Shown one piece after another: positions 54,651 to 63,497 of a stretch of DNA of 64,000 nt. Numbering within the stretch: the stretch's first letter is position 1; each line of letters starts with the position of its first letter. Position numbers and translations under genes: made by a program. Below the pieces are notes generated by a model. That model saw only the letters and a program-made list of their open reading frames with translations. It had not been told where the DNA came from and did no database searches. Source of the DNA: Pontibacter mangrovi (GTDB lineage Bacteria > Bacteroidota > Bacteroidia > Cytophagales > Hymenobacteraceae). The stretch lies in contig NZ_VFRQ01000003.1 in assembly GCF_006385705.1 (NCBI RefSeq), positions 248,001-312,000 of the forward strand, in the 5' to 3' direction.

Positions 54651-55385
54651 TCAGGAATTCCAAATATGCCAGGCAGCCTCGGCCTGACCTTGTAGCATAG
54701 GCAGCCCGTTTAGGGTTTTAGCCCCTTCAGCCGCCGCTTTCTGCAGCAGCAGCGTTTGTTCCGGGTTGTACACCAAATCGTAGACAAAGTGCTGCGGCGT
54801 AATATAACTATATGGCAGTTGCGGTGCCTCGTGCACCTGCGGGTACATGCCCAGCGGCGTGGTGTTGATAAGGAGGTTATACGTAGCCAGTATCTCCGGC
54901 CCCAGTTGCCGGTAACTCAGCTGCCCCTCCCCCTCTTGCCGCGACACCCGCAAGTATGGTATCTGCATCGCCTCCAGCGCGGCCCACACAGCTTTGGCTG
55001 CGCCACCCGTGCCTAGTACCAGCGCCTGTTTCCGCTCCTGCTCCGGGTAAAAAGTTTCCAGCGAGTCCCGGAAACCGATGTAATCGGTGTTATAGCCTTT
55101 GGTGCGCCCGTTGCTGATCTTGATCGTGTTTACAGCCCCGATCCTTTCGGCAGCTTCGTCCAATTCGTCCAGCAAAGGTATAACCTGCTCCTTATAAGGC
55201 ACCGTTACGTTCAGGCCCAGCAGCTCCGGCTCCTGTTGCAGCAGCTTTGGCAGCTCGTGCACCCCGGGCAACTCATACAGCTCGTAAACGGCATCGGCAA
55301 TGCCTTCCCGCTCATACTTGTCTGTAAAGTATTTCTTAGAGAAGGAGTGCCCCAGTTTTTTGCCGATCAGACCGAATTTGCGCAT
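54651..55385 (-). CDS. aroE: Shikimate dehydrogenase
   Basis: Reduces 3-dehydroshikimate with NADPH in the aromatic amino acid pathway. The 244-residue protein is a little shorter than the usual 270. The shikimate-binding part has FGLIGKKLGHSFSKKYF and LNVTVPYKEQVIPLLDEL (catalytic Lys in VPYKE), then NTDYIGF. The cofactor part has the glycine-rich LVLGTGGAAKAVWAAL. NTTPLGMYPQ and the C-terminal NGLPMLQGQAEAAWHIW are family blocks. It follows the DUF368 gene by 18 bases. Confidence 0.93.
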   Translation of the reverse strand: MRKFGLIGKKLGHSFSKKYFTDKYEREGIADAVYELYELPGVHELPKLLQQEPELLGLNVTVPYKEQVIPLLDELDEAAERIGAVNTIKISNGRTKGYNTDYIGFRDSLETFYPEQERKQALVLGTGGAAKAVWAALEAMQIPYLRVSRQEGEGQLSYRQLGPEILATYNLLINTTPLGMYPQVHEAPQLPYSYITPQHFVYDLVYNPEQTLLLQKAAAEGAKTLNGLPMLQGQAEAAWHIWNS

Positions 55386-55403
55386 CTATAAAGTATGTTT
55401 TTC

Positions 55404-56348
55404 TTACACCTCGGCTGTGGAGTCTGAGGTAAAGCGATCGATCAGGTATACGAGCAGAAAGCCGAAGATGGCCAGCAGCACCCCGTACAGCAGGTATGGC
55501 TCGTGGCCTGTCAGCGCCTCGTAGCTGCCCGGCAGCACATTCTGCTGCACCAGCGGCTTCACCTCGCCGTGACGGTCGGTGTAGGTTTCCAGCGTTAGCT
55601 TCCAAGGCCATACTTTGTTCAGGGAGCCTACCATAAAACCGGTGAGCAGCGCCACGGTAATGTTGTGGTAATGCTTTAGCATCCAGTTCAGCACGTGCGA
55701 GAAAGCCAGCAGCCCGAACACACAGCCTAAGCCAAACGTGGCAATTACGCCTACTTTAAGCTCTTTGAGCGACAGCATGATAAACTCATACTTAGCCAGC
55801 AGCACTAAGATAAAGCTACCCGAGATACCCGGCAGGATCATGGCGCAAATAGCGATGGCCCCAGACAGGAAGATGAACCAGTAGGCTTCGGGGGTTTGCC
55901 CGGGCGTGGCTACCGTGATGTAGTAGGCCAGTGCCGCCCCGAGCAGGCCTGCCACCAGTACGCCCGGCGTCCAGCGGGTAATCTGTTTGGCCACCACCAA
56001 GGCAGATGCCACAATCAGGCCAAAGAAAAACGACCAGAGCATTTCGGAGTGGTGCTCCAGCAGGTATAATATAAGCCTGGAAAGCGACACGATGGAAAAC
56101 AGGATGCCAGAGATCAACACCACCAGAAAGGTACCGTTGATGTGCTTCCAGAAGCCTTTGAGGTTGAGGCGCAGCAGGAGCTTCAGGGCCTCTCCGTTTA
56201 CGGAGCGTATAGAGCCCAGCAGCTCCTCATAAATACCCGTGATAAAGGCAATGGTACCACCCGACACGCCCGGCACTACGTCTGCAGCGCCCATCCCCGC
56301 CCCTTTGGCAAACAATAGCAGGTACTCCCGCAAAGATCTTCTTTCCAT
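55404..56348 (-). CDS. popT: DUF368 membrane protein (PopT-like undecaprenyl phosphate translocase)
   Basis: A 314-residue polytopic membrane protein of the DUF368 family. Members (PopT) were recently shown in other bacteria to flip undecaprenyl phosphate, the lipid carrier of envelope sugars, back across the membrane. The conserved opening is KGAGMGAADVVPGVSGGTIA (residues about 14-33), repeated later as ICAMILPGISGSFILVLLAK. Seven or more hydrophobic segments are visible. It forms an operon with aroE. Confidence 0.87.
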   Translation of the reverse strand: MERRSLREYLLLFAKGAGMGAADVVPGVSGGTIAFITGIYEELLGSIRSVNGEALKLLLRLNLKGFWKHINGTFLVVLISGILFSIVSLSRLILYLLEHHSEMLWSFFFGLIVASALVVAKQITRWTPGVLVAGLLGAALAYYITVATPGQTPEAYWFIFLSGAIAICAMILPGISGSFILVLLAKYEFIMLSLKELKVGVIATFGLGCVFGLLAFSHVLNWMLKHYHNITVALLTGFMVGSLNKVWPWKLTLETYTDRHGEVKPLVQQNVLPGSYEALTGHEPYLLYGVLLAIFGFLLVYLIDRFTSDSTAEV

Positions 56349-56391
56349 AAAGTGTGTTGTTCCTATACTGGTGCGGCTTCCGCGAAAACAG

Positions 56392-56425
56392 AAATTGCCC
56401 GTGCGGCCAAACCGACGGGCAATTT
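56392..56425 (-). terminator. Terminator between comA and the DUF368 gene
   Basis: A perfect 11-base stem AAATTGCCCGT and complement with a 12-base loop lies 20 bases past the comA stop. On the plus strand it continues into TTTATACTTTTAG. It separates the comA-TPR transcript from the DUF368-aroE one. Confidence 0.82.
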
Positions 56426-56444
56426 ATACTTTTAGTTCTATACT

Positions 56445-57227
56445 TTAAATCTTCAGGCCTGCCTTTTCCATGTTCAGGAAATGGTCGAAGGTGTCGCCAC
56501 GAAGGCCCAGGCGGATTGTCTCCAGCGGAATCACCTCACTTGGGGCGATGTTACCCAGGTTTACGTTAGCGCCCAGCAGTTTGATAAACCACACCTGCTG
56601 CGCCTTCTGCGGTGCCTCCCACAAGATTTTCTCAAAAGGCACCTGCGTCAGGATCTCCTCCACCAGGCCGCTGCGCACCTCACCGCTGGAGCGGAACAGG
56701 CCTACGTTGCCTCCCTCGCGGGCTTCGCCGATCACTTTCCAGGAGCCAGCTTCCAGCTCCGCTTTCATCAGCTTAATCCACATGTACGGCGGAATGATCT
56801 TCTCAGCATCCTTAGAGCCAACCTCCGACAGCACCGTTACCTGGTCTGCCAGCTTAGAGATATACTCGCACTTCACGTCGTGCGGCATCTCCAACGAGCC
56901 ATCCGACACCTCTGCAAAGGTCATCTCATACTTGTCCAGCACACGGCGGTAATCCTCAAACTGGTTGCGGGCGATAAAAGCCTCGAACAAGGTACCGCCA
57001 AAGTAGGTAGGGATACCGGCCGCCTTGTACGCGTCCAGCTTCTTCTTCAGGTTAGGCGTAACGAAAGACGTGGCCCAGCCCAGTTTTACAATATCTACGT
57101 ATTCTCCGGCTACCTCCAGGAAGTCTTCCACCTCCCGCACGCTCAGGCCTTTATCCATGGCCATTGTAAAACCACGCTCACGTGGCTTTGCCTCACGCTC
57201 CGGAATGCTCTTAAGGGTATAGTTCAT
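56445..57227 (-). CDS. comA: Phosphosulfolactate synthase
   Basis: Adds sulfite to phosphoenolpyruvate to form phosphosulfolactate, the first step of coenzyme M synthesis in some archaea. The 260-residue protein has the family blocks YVDIVKLGWATSFVTPNLKK, IPTYFGGTLFEAFIARNQFE, TFAEVSDGSLEMPHDVKCEY and SGEVRSGLVEEILTQVPF. It follows the TPR gene by 6 bases. No other coenzyme M gene is near. In Cytophagales the product may feed cysteate for sulfonolipids; that link is inference. Confidence 0.92.
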   Translation of the reverse strand: MNYTLKSIPEREAKPRERGFTMAMDKGLSVREVEDFLEVAGEYVDIVKLGWATSFVTPNLKKKLDAYKAAGIPTYFGGTLFEAFIARNQFEDYRRVLDKYEMTFAEVSDGSLEMPHDVKCEYISKLADQVTVLSEVGSKDAEKIIPPYMWIKLMKAELEAGSWKVIGEAREGGNVGLFRSSGEVRSGLVEEILTQVPFEKILWEAPQKAQQVWFIKLLGANVNLGNIAPSEVIPLETIRLGLRGDTFDHFLNMEKAGLKI

Positions 57228-57233
57228 CTGATT

Positions 57234-58631
57234 TTATTTGCGGTACTGATCAATTAATCGGGCTAATGCACGCTGCGACTCCAGCTCAGGGAAGAACTCG
57301 AACAGCAGCTTGTGCTTGTCGAAGTCCAAAATTAATGCATTTTCCAGATAATTATAAGCTTCGCGGTATTTTCCTGCAGAAAGCATGTAGGCGCAGGCCC
57401 TGTAATACAGCTCTGCCTCGCGTGGCTGCAGCTCTATGGCATTAAGTATAATATCGGTAGCCTGCTCAAAATTGCCCTGCTCATAAAGTATCACAGACCA
57501 GTTCAGATAGATATTCTTATCGTCGGGCCGGATTTCGGAGGCGCGTTCATAGCTCTCCAGCGCCGACACCACATGCCCCACATGGTACTCTGCCCCGGCC
57601 AGCGCCACCCAATAGTCGGCGCTGTCGTCGTACAGGTCCACGGCTTTTTTAAAGAAGTGGATGGCCTCGTACCACTTGCCCTGCGCATCCAGTATCACGC
57701 CAATGCCAAACCAAGCCTCGTCCATTTCCGGGTCCAGGTCCACCGACTTCTGGTAGTAGCGCCGCGACAGGTCCCACTGCTGCAGCTTTTCGTAGCACTC
57801 GCCAATGTTGCAGTAGATCTCCGCGTTCGGCTGCCCATGCTCTATCATGGCATTGAAGGCCTCGATGGCTTTGCTGTACTCGCCGGTGTACACCAAGGCA
57901 TTGGCCATGTTGTTATAAGCCGTGATAAAGTCGGGGCGGATGAGGGTGGCATACTCGTAGGCGGCAATGGCTTTGTCGTAGGCGCCCAGCTTGTTGTACA
58001 CGTTGCCCAGGTTAAACCAGGCTACATACGAGTAAGGGTCGTCGTCCACGAACTTCTGGAAAAACGGCAGGTGCTCGCTGATGGAGTTCGTCACATCCAT
58101 GCAATACAGCACTTCCTGCATGGCCGCCTCGTTTTCCTGGTTCAGCTCCACGCACTTTTTATAGTATTTTATGGCCGAGGCCACTTTGCCCCAGGTTTGA
58201 TAAGCCAGGCCGATGTTGAAGTATATGTCGTCGCGGTCGTCGGCGTAGGCAAGGGCTTTTTTAAAGTAGTCGATGGCATCGCGAAACTCTCCGCGCTGGG
58301 TATAGATGATGCCGCGCGTCAGCTGCACATCCGCATTCTCGGGCTCTACCTCCGCCACCTTGTTTATCATTTCCAGCGCTCCCTCAAAGTCGCCGGACAT
58401 GGCCAGCAGCTGCGCCTTGTCTATCTGCAGCTCCATCGAGAAAGGGTACTGCACCATGGCGGCGTCGCAGGCGGCAAGCGCTTTTTTATACTCGAAGTTA
58501 GCCGTATAGTGATCTATGATATACTCAAAATCGGTGAGGTCGAAAAAGACAGCCTCATTGTTTCCGAGCATACGCTCGTAGCGCTGGATCAGCTCCAGTT
58601 CCTCACTGTGTTCGTCAAAGTTTTCTTTCAT
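57234..58631 (-). CDS. TPR repeat protein
   Basis: A 465-residue soluble protein made almost wholly of about ten tetratricopeptide repeats from residue 35 onward (for example AWFNLGNVYNKLGAYDKAIA, AYNNMANALVYTGEYSKAIE, IYCNIGECYEKLQQWDLSRR). No signal peptide is seen, so it is probably a cytoplasmic scaffold. It precedes comA by 6 bases and is likely co-transcribed with it. Partners are not evident. Confidence 0.87.
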   Translation of the reverse strand: MKENFDEHSEELELIQRYERMLGNNEAVFFDLTDFEYIIDHYTANFEYKKALAACDAAMVQYPFSMELQIDKAQLLAMSGDFEGALEMINKVAEVEPENADVQLTRGIIYTQRGEFRDAIDYFKKALAYADDRDDIYFNIGLAYQTWGKVASAIKYYKKCVELNQENEAAMQEVLYCMDVTNSISEHLPFFQKFVDDDPYSYVAWFNLGNVYNKLGAYDKAIAAYEYATLIRPDFITAYNNMANALVYTGEYSKAIEAFNAMIEHGQPNAEIYCNIGECYEKLQQWDLSRRYYQKSVDLDPEMDEAWFGIGVILDAQGKWYEAIHFFKKAVDLYDDSADYWVALAGAEYHVGHVVSALESYERASEIRPDDKNIYLNWSVILYEQGNFEQATDIILNAIELQPREAELYYRACAYMLSAGKYREAYNYLENALILDFDKHKLLFEFFPELESQRALARLIDQYRK

Positions 58632-58715
58632 CTCCAGTATCCAACAGGCTGTGGTTAAACAGCCCTTTCCTTACTACATTTTAACACTGCAAATAGTTTA
58701 TTTGGCCCTCTACAG

Positions 58716-59690
58716 CTAGCTATTGGCCATTTGCCCCTGCAGCTCCCCGCATACCCAATGCACTGATTCTGACACCGGTCGAAACTCAAAACCAAGCATC
58801 TGCCGGATCTTCTCGCTACTAAAAAAATGGGCTTTGCGCGATACCCTTGCCGTGTCTTTGGTGATGAGCGGGCGGGCGCCGGTAAGCCAGGCACGGGCGT
58901 GCTCCAGCCGCCACACCACTTCGGCCAGCAGCGGGGGCACTTTGGTGGCCGGGGCCTTTTTGTTGAAGCAGCCGGCCACTTTCTCAAAAAAGGATTTGTA
59001 AGCCATTCGCTCTGCATTCAAGATAAATCTTTCGCCGGATATTTCCGAGAAGGTGAGCTGCACCATGGCCTCCACCACATCGCGCACATCCACAAAATTT
59101 GCCTCCCCGATAGTATAAAACGGGCGCTCGTTGTACACGTACCGGAACAGCTGTGTGCTGCTGCGGTTCCAGTCGGCAGGGCCAAGTATGATGGAGGGGT
59201 TCACGATCACGGCATCTAGGCCCTCGGCCACGCCGCGCCATACTTCCAGCTCCCCAAAGTACTTGGAGCTGGCATAGGCCGACAGGTCAGCTGCCGGGTC
59301 CCACTTAGCGCTCTCCGTCAGCACCTCCACTTTCTTTGGCCGCCCCACCGCCGCAATCGAGCTCACGTGGCAAAGCTTTATACTTCCGGCCTCCAGGCAG
59401 GCATCTACCACGTTAGCAGTGCCCTCTATGTTCACCTGCTTCAGCAGCTCCTCATCCTGCGGCGCATAAGACACCAGCCCGGCGCAATGGAACACATACT
59501 TTACATCGGCCAGCACCTCGCGCAGCAGCGCCGGGTCCAGTATATCGCCCTCTACCCACTGCACCTGGTCTGCACCGGCTATAGCGGGTACCTGCCTGCG
59601 GTAAAGCGCCTTTACCTGGTGCCCCTGCCGAACAAGCTCCGGAATCAGAAAACTGCCGATCAGGCCACTGCCGCCCGTTACAAATACCAT
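58716..59690 (-). CDS. NAD-dependent epimerase/dehydratase family protein
   Basis: A 324-residue extended short-chain dehydrogenase. The Rossmann dinucleotide motif is VTGGSGLIGSFLIPELVRQG (from residue 4), followed by the VFHCAGLVSYAPQDEELLKQ block. The catalytic pair is the YASSKYFGE region (Tyr and Lys, around residue 144). The substrate-binding half resembles dihydroflavonol-reductase-like members. The substrate is unknown. It lies 84 bases upstream of the TPR gene. Confidence 0.9.
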   Translation of the reverse strand: MVFVTGGSGLIGSFLIPELVRQGHQVKALYRRQVPAIAGADQVQWVEGDILDPALLREVLADVKYVFHCAGLVSYAPQDEELLKQVNIEGTANVVDACLEAGSIKLCHVSSIAAVGRPKKVEVLTESAKWDPAADLSAYASSKYFGELEVWRGVAEGLDAVIVNPSIILGPADWNRSSTQLFRYVYNERPFYTIGEANFVDVRDVVEAMVQLTFSEISGERFILNAERMAYKSFFEKVAGCFNKKAPATKVPPLLAEVVWRLEHARAWLTGARPLITKDTARVSRKAHFFSSEKIRQMLGFEFRPVSESVHWVCGELQGQMANS

Positions 59691-59727
59691 GGTTTGTGGA
59701 AGTATAAAGGATGAAAAGAGACGAAAA

Positions 59728-60477
59728 CTAGAGCTGCCTGTTGCGCAGCGGCAACGCTAGCGCTTTAACAAGAAACTTGCAGCTAAGCACTTTGTGCAGG
59801 GTAGAAATGTGTTTCATGCCGTGCGTATCGGTGCCCAGAAAATCGGCATACCCTTGCTCAATCAGGCGCTCGGCCACGTCTTTGGCGCCCGGCGAGTAAT
59901 AGCCCGCCAGCGAGTTGAGGTTTGGCTGAAACAGCACGCCATGCTCCCGCAGCGCCACCAGCTCCTCAAATTTGCCATAAAAATAAGTATAACGCTCGGG
60001 GTGCGCCAGCACCGGCTGAAATCCTTTGGAGCGCATCTTAAAGATGGTCTCGCGCAGGTTCAGGGGCTCGTTCAGGAAGGATGTCTCGAACAGCAGGTAG
60101 TTTTGCCCAAAGGTGAGCAGTTCCTCGTCGTTATCCAGCTTGTCCAGCAGCCCTTCGTCCAGGTAATATTCTGCCGCGCAGTCCAGCTCCATCTCAATGC
60201 CCGCCTCCTTTACCGCCTGCCGCAGCAGCGCCAGCTTTTCCCGGATAATCTCGGGCGTGTTCTTGTAGAAGTCGCTCATGATGTGGGGCGTCATGATCAG
60301 TTTGCGGTATCCCAGCTCCTTCATCGCCCGCACCAGCTCCAGCGACTGCTCCAGGCTTTCAGAGCCATCATCTATGCCGGGAAGTATGTGCGAGTGCATG
60401 TCTACGCCTAGCTCGCCAAGCGAAACACTCAGCACAGGCTCACTCCCTCCAAACAGGTTCTTCAAAAACTGTATCAT
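59728..60477 (-). CDS. PHP-family tyrosine-protein phosphatase (CpsB/CapC type)
   Basis: 249 residues from ATG 60477 (MIQFLKNLFGGSEPVLSVSL). An earlier in-frame ATG at 60564 falls on the -33 box of the promoter, so I reject it. The PHP metal motifs are DMHSHILPGIDDG (about residues 25-37), IMTPHIMSDFYKNTPEII, LAHPERYTYF and FLGTDTHGMKH. Such metal-dependent phosphatases act on tyrosine kinases of capsule and exopolysaccharide systems. No such kinase is in the window. Confidence 0.88.
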   Translation of the reverse strand: MIQFLKNLFGGSEPVLSVSLGELGVDMHSHILPGIDDGSESLEQSLELVRAMKELGYRKLIMTPHIMSDFYKNTPEIIREKLALLRQAVKEAGIEMELDCAAEYYLDEGLLDKLDNDEELLTFGQNYLLFETSFLNEPLNLRETIFKMRSKGFQPVLAHPERYTYFYGKFEELVALREHGVLFQPNLNSLAGYYSPGAKDVAERLIEQGYADFLGTDTHGMKHISTLHKVLSCKFLVKALALPLRNRQL

Positions 60478-60534
60478 TCTGCTAACATTGGTGCCCGCGG
60501 CCCCGCCATCAGGCGCAACTTCGCAGGCAAACTT

Positions 60535-60564
60535 CAAAGTAACGGAAATAAAACGCACTGTCAA
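60535..60564 (-). promoter_or_regulatory. Promoter of the PHP phosphatase gene
   Basis: TTTG (60564-60561), a 19-base spacer and TACTTTG (60541-60535) on the minus strand. It supports the start at 60477. Confidence 0.7.
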
Positions 60565-60622
60565 AATAAAGCTTCAGCGCCATAGCATCCTCTTTTACAT
60601 ACGATTAAATCTATATACCTGA

Positions 60623-60653
60623 TTGGCGCTTTGCCCTTATTTATATAGCTTTG
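60623..60653 (+). promoter_or_regulatory. Promoter of the acyl-CoA dehydrogenase gene
   Basis: TTG (60623), a 20-base spacer and TAGCTTTG (60646-60653), 69 bases before the start codon. Confidence 0.72.
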
Positions 60654-60721
60654 TAAACAACGGATAGTGCAATACCGTTATACATGCGACATATCACCTT
60701 AACAAGAACCCAAAATTTTAC

Positions 60722-61861
60722 ATGGAATTAAGAACAACTGAAAACCAGCGCATGATTGCGGACATGGTCCGTGACTTTGGCGCCAAGCACATTAAACCTA
60801 AGATGCGGGAGTGGGACGACACCCAGGAGTTTCCGGTAGAGGTCTTTAAAAAGCTCGGTGAACTCGGGCTGATGGGCGTGCTGGTGCCAACGGAGTATGG
60901 CGGATCAGGCTTTGGTTACCTGGAGTATGTTACTGCCATTGCAGAGCTGGCTAAGATCGACGGCTCAATCGGCCTGTCGATGGCGGCGCACAACTCGCTC
61001 TGCACCGGCCATATCCTGGCTTTCGGAAACGAGGAGCAGAAAAGAAAATACCTGCCAAAGCTGGCCACTGCCGAGTGGATCGGTGCTTGGGGCCTGACGG
61101 AGCCTAACACAGGCTCAGACGCTGGCAACATGCGCACGGTAGCGGCACAGGACGGTGACTATTGGGTGATCAACGGCGCCAAGAACTTCATCACCCACGG
61201 AAAATCCGGCAATGTGGCGGTGGTGATCGTGCGAACCGGCGAGGTGGGCGACTCACATGGCATGACGGCTTTTGTGATTGAGAAAGGTACTCCGGGCTTT
61301 AGCGCCGGCCGCAAAGAAGACAAACTAGGCATGCGCGCCTCTGAGACCACCGAGCTCATCTTCCAGGACTGCCGCGTGCACAAAGACCAGATATTGGGTG
61401 AGGTGGGCGAAGGCTTTATCCAAGCAATGAAAGTGCTGGACGGTGGCCGTATCTCTATTGCTGCACTTTCTCTGGGTATTGCGCAAGGTGCGCTAGAGGC
61501 GGCAGTAGCCTATTCTAAAGAGCGTCACCAGTTCAACAAGCCGATCTCCAGCTTCCAGGGCATTGCCTTTAAGCTGGCAGACATGGCCACGGAGGTGGAG
61601 GCAGCCTCGCTGCTGACGTACCAGGCAGCCGACATGAAGAACCGCGGCCTGAATGTGAACAAGGAGTCTGCTATGGCGAAGCTCTACGCCTCTGAGGTAT
61701 CGGTAAGAGTTGCAAACGAGGGCGTACAGATCTTTGGCGGCTACGGCTTCACGAAAGACTACCCGGCCGAGAAGTACTACCGCGACGCCAAGCTCTGCAC
61801 CATCGGCGAGGGAACCAGCGAGATACAGAAACTTGTTATATCCAGAGCAATGCTGAAATAA
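60722..61861 (+). CDS. Acyl-CoA dehydrogenase
   Basis: A 379-residue FAD enzyme that makes the trans-2 double bond in fatty acid oxidation or branched-chain degradation. The conserved parts are ALTEPNTGSD-type sequence WGLTEPNTGSDAGNMRTVA, NGAKNFITHGKSGNVAV, the DCRVHKDQILGEVGEGFIQA block and QIFGGYGFTKDYPAEKYYRD. The catalytic Glu is in the IGEGTSEIQKLVISRAMLK end (about residue 364). It has its own promoter. The chain-length specificity cannot be read from sequence alone; short or medium chains are likely. Confidence 0.95.
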   Translation: MELRTTENQRMIADMVRDFGAKHIKPKMREWDDTQEFPVEVFKKLGELGLMGVLVPTEYGGSGFGYLEYVTAIAELAKIDGSIGLSMAAHNSLCTGHILAFGNEEQKRKYLPKLATAEWIGAWGLTEPNTGSDAGNMRTVAAQDGDYWVINGAKNFITHGKSGNVAVVIVRTGEVGDSHGMTAFVIEKGTPGFSAGRKEDKLGMRASETTELIFQDCRVHKDQILGEVGEGFIQAMKVLDGGRISIAALSLGIAQGALEAAVAYSKERHQFNKPISSFQGIAFKLADMATEVEAASLLTYQAADMKNRGLNVNKESAMAKLYASEVSVRVANEGVQIFGGYGFTKDYPAEKYYRDAKLCTIGEGTSEIQKLVISRAMLK

Positions 61862-61947
61862 AAGGCAGTAGCAGGGGCCAAAATACGGGCTTCTGCTTGC
61901 TTTAAAGTATAAAAACATGTTTGGCTAATAAATATTTAGCCAATGAG

Positions 61948-61979
61948 TTGATTTTTAAGTGTAAGGTTGCTTACATTTG
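61948..61979 (+). promoter_or_regulatory. Promoter of rpsU
   Basis: TTG (61948-61950), a 21-base spacer and TACATTTG (61972-61979), 33 bases before the rpsU start. Confidence 0.75.
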
Positions 61980-62012
61980 CAACCCTAAATCCAAAGAGAA
62001 GCGAGGAAAAAT

Positions 62013-62207
62013 ATGATTATTGTAAACGTAAAAGATAACGAGTCTGTAGACCGTGCTCTGAAGAGATTCAAGAAGAAATTTGAGAGAACCGGTGTTTTGA
62101 AAGAACTGCGCTCAAGAGCGTATTTCGAGAAGCCTTCTATTTCAAAAAGAAAGCAGAAAGAGAGAGCTGTATATAAGCAGCAGATGTTTGCTGAGCAAAA
62201 CTACTAG
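62013..62207 (+). CDS. rpsU: 30S ribosomal protein S21
   Basis: A 64-residue basic protein of the platform of the 30S subunit, needed at initiation. The family pattern is VKDNESVDRALKRFKKKFER, then LKELRSRAYFEKPSISKRKQ. In Bacteroidota S21 helps hide the anti-Shine-Dalgarno end of 16S rRNA, which fits the lack of Shine-Dalgarno sites here. It is followed by a long hairpin that runs into the xerC start. Confidence 0.96.
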   Translation: MIIVNVKDNESVDRALKRFKKKFERTGVLKELRSRAYFEKPSISKRKQKERAVYKQQMFAEQNY

Positions 62208-62235
62208 TATCTCTAACAAGATATTTTATTTTTCC

Positions 62236-62280
62236 ATAAATTAGTAAACCTGCGTTACTCAGGCAGGTTTACTAATTTAT
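62236..62280 (+). terminator. rpsU terminator overlapping the xerC start codon
   Basis: A perfect 18-base inverted repeat (ATAAATTAGTAAACCTGC and complement, arms 62236-62253 and 62263-62280) with loop GTTACTCAG. The final two bases of the 3' arm are the A and T of the ATG of the next gene (62279-62281). Confidence 0.87.
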
Positions 62281-63157
62281 GGAATTATTCTTTAAGTACC
62301 TACAGTACGAAAAGCGGTACAGCCCGCACACCCTTACCTCCTATCACACCGATCTGGGGCAGTTTGCCGGCTACCTGAAAGAGGTATACCAGATCACCGA
62401 TGCCGCTGAGGCCGACCATACCATTATCCGCTCCTGGATACTGACGCTGGTGCAGAACAACATCAAGCCGCGGTCCATTAACCGGAAGATTGCCTGCCTC
62501 CGCTCCTACTATAAATTTCTGCAGGCGCAGGAGCGCATCAAAGTAAACCCGATGCTGCGCATTAAGGCCCCCAAAGCCAGCAAGAAGCTACCAGCCTTTG
62601 TGCAGGAAGAGCCTTTCAACAACTTACTGGACAGCTTTACCTTTGAAGACACTTTTGAAGGGCAGCGCGACAGGCTCATCCTGGAGTTCCTGTACGGCAC
62701 CGGCATCCGCCTGGCCGAACTTATCAACATTGAGCCCACAGACATTAGCCTGAGCGCTAAAACCGTGCGCGTGCTGGGCAAAGGCAACAAGGAGCGCATC
62801 CTGCCGCTCAACGACTCGCTGCTGCTGGCCCTGGACGCCTATAAAGCTGAGAAAAAGCATTTTTTCGGTGATAACAATTCGGTAAAATTGCTCGTTACTA
62901 ATAAAGCACGGCCCCTTTACCCGAAGTTTGTTTATCGTGTCGTAAAAAAATATATCAGCTTGATAACCACCTCCGAACACAACAGCCCACACGTGCTGCG
63001 ACACTCCTTCGCCACTCACTTGCTGAACAAGGGAGCCGACCTTAACGCTATTAAGGACTTACTGGGGCATGCCAGCCTGGCAGCTACCCAGGTTTACACT
63101 CACAATTCCATTGAGCAACTCAAATCCATTTTTGAGAAAGCTCATCCAAAAGCATAA
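62279..63157 (+). CDS. xerC: Tyrosine recombinase XerC/XerD
   Basis: A 292-residue site-specific recombinase of the Xer type, which resolves chromosome dimers at dif. The N-terminal SAM-like domain begins FFKYLQYEKRYSPHTLTSYH. The catalytic domain has Arg in YGTGIRLAEL, Lys in VLGKGNKERILPL, the HxxR in SPHVLRHSFATHLLN (His and Arg), the second His in DLLGHASLAATQVYTH and the nucleophile Tyr in VYTHNSIEQL. The start codon lies within the rpsU terminator hairpin. Whether this is XerC or XerD is not certain. Confidence 0.92.
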   Translation: MELFFKYLQYEKRYSPHTLTSYHTDLGQFAGYLKEVYQITDAAEADHTIIRSWILTLVQNNIKPRSINRKIACLRSYYKFLQAQERIKVNPMLRIKAPKASKKLPAFVQEEPFNNLLDSFTFEDTFEGQRDRLILEFLYGTGIRLAELINIEPTDISLSAKTVRVLGKGNKERILPLNDSLLLALDAYKAEKKHFFGDNNSVKLLVTNKARPLYPKFVYRVVKKYISLITTSEHNSPHVLRHSFATHLLNKGADLNAIKDLLGHASLAATQVYTHNSIEQLKSIFEKAHPKA

Positions 63158-63185
63158 TAAGTTCCACTTTTTAAATGTTAAGCAT

Positions 63186-63485
63186 ATGAAGCTACAGATG
63201 CATTCCATCCACTTCGAGGCAGACCAACAACTTGCTGACTTCATTCAACAGAAGGTAGACAAACTCGAGACTTTTTACGATCGCATTGTGGAAGGCGAAG
63301 TGTTTCTTAAACATAACAACACTGATGGCATAAACAACAAGACTGTGGAGATCAAGCTGTTTGTGCCCGGCTCTACCCTATTCTCACAAGAGGACGCCCC
63401 ATCTTTTGAAGCCGCCGCCGATGCCGCTGTAGAAGCTATGCGCCGACAGCTGAAACGTTTTAAAGAGAAGCAGTTGGCACACTAG
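63186..63485 (+). CDS. hpf: Ribosome hibernation-promoting factor (short HPF/RaiA family)
   Basis: A 99-residue protein that binds the 30S decoding region and helps stall or dimerise ribosomes in starvation. I use ATG 63186 (MKLQMHSIHFEADQQLADFI); an upstream in-frame ATG lies inside xerC. The family shape is QKVDKLETFYDRIVEGEVFL and a C-terminal ADAAVEAMRRQLKRFKEKQL. It lacks the long C-terminal extension. It follows xerC by 28 bases. Confidence 0.93.
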   Translation: MKLQMHSIHFEADQQLADFIQQKVDKLETFYDRIVEGEVFLKHNNTDGINNKTVEIKLFVPGSTLFSQEDAPSFEAAADAAVEAMRRQLKRFKEKQLAH

Positions 63486-63497
63486 CCCTGTGCTGAG

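Noticed and set aside
57573-58658. 361-codon plus-strand frame opposite the TPR gene
   Set aside because: It is the antisense of a GC-rich TPR gene. The encoded protein shows no domain, and the opposite strand has clear repeat structure.
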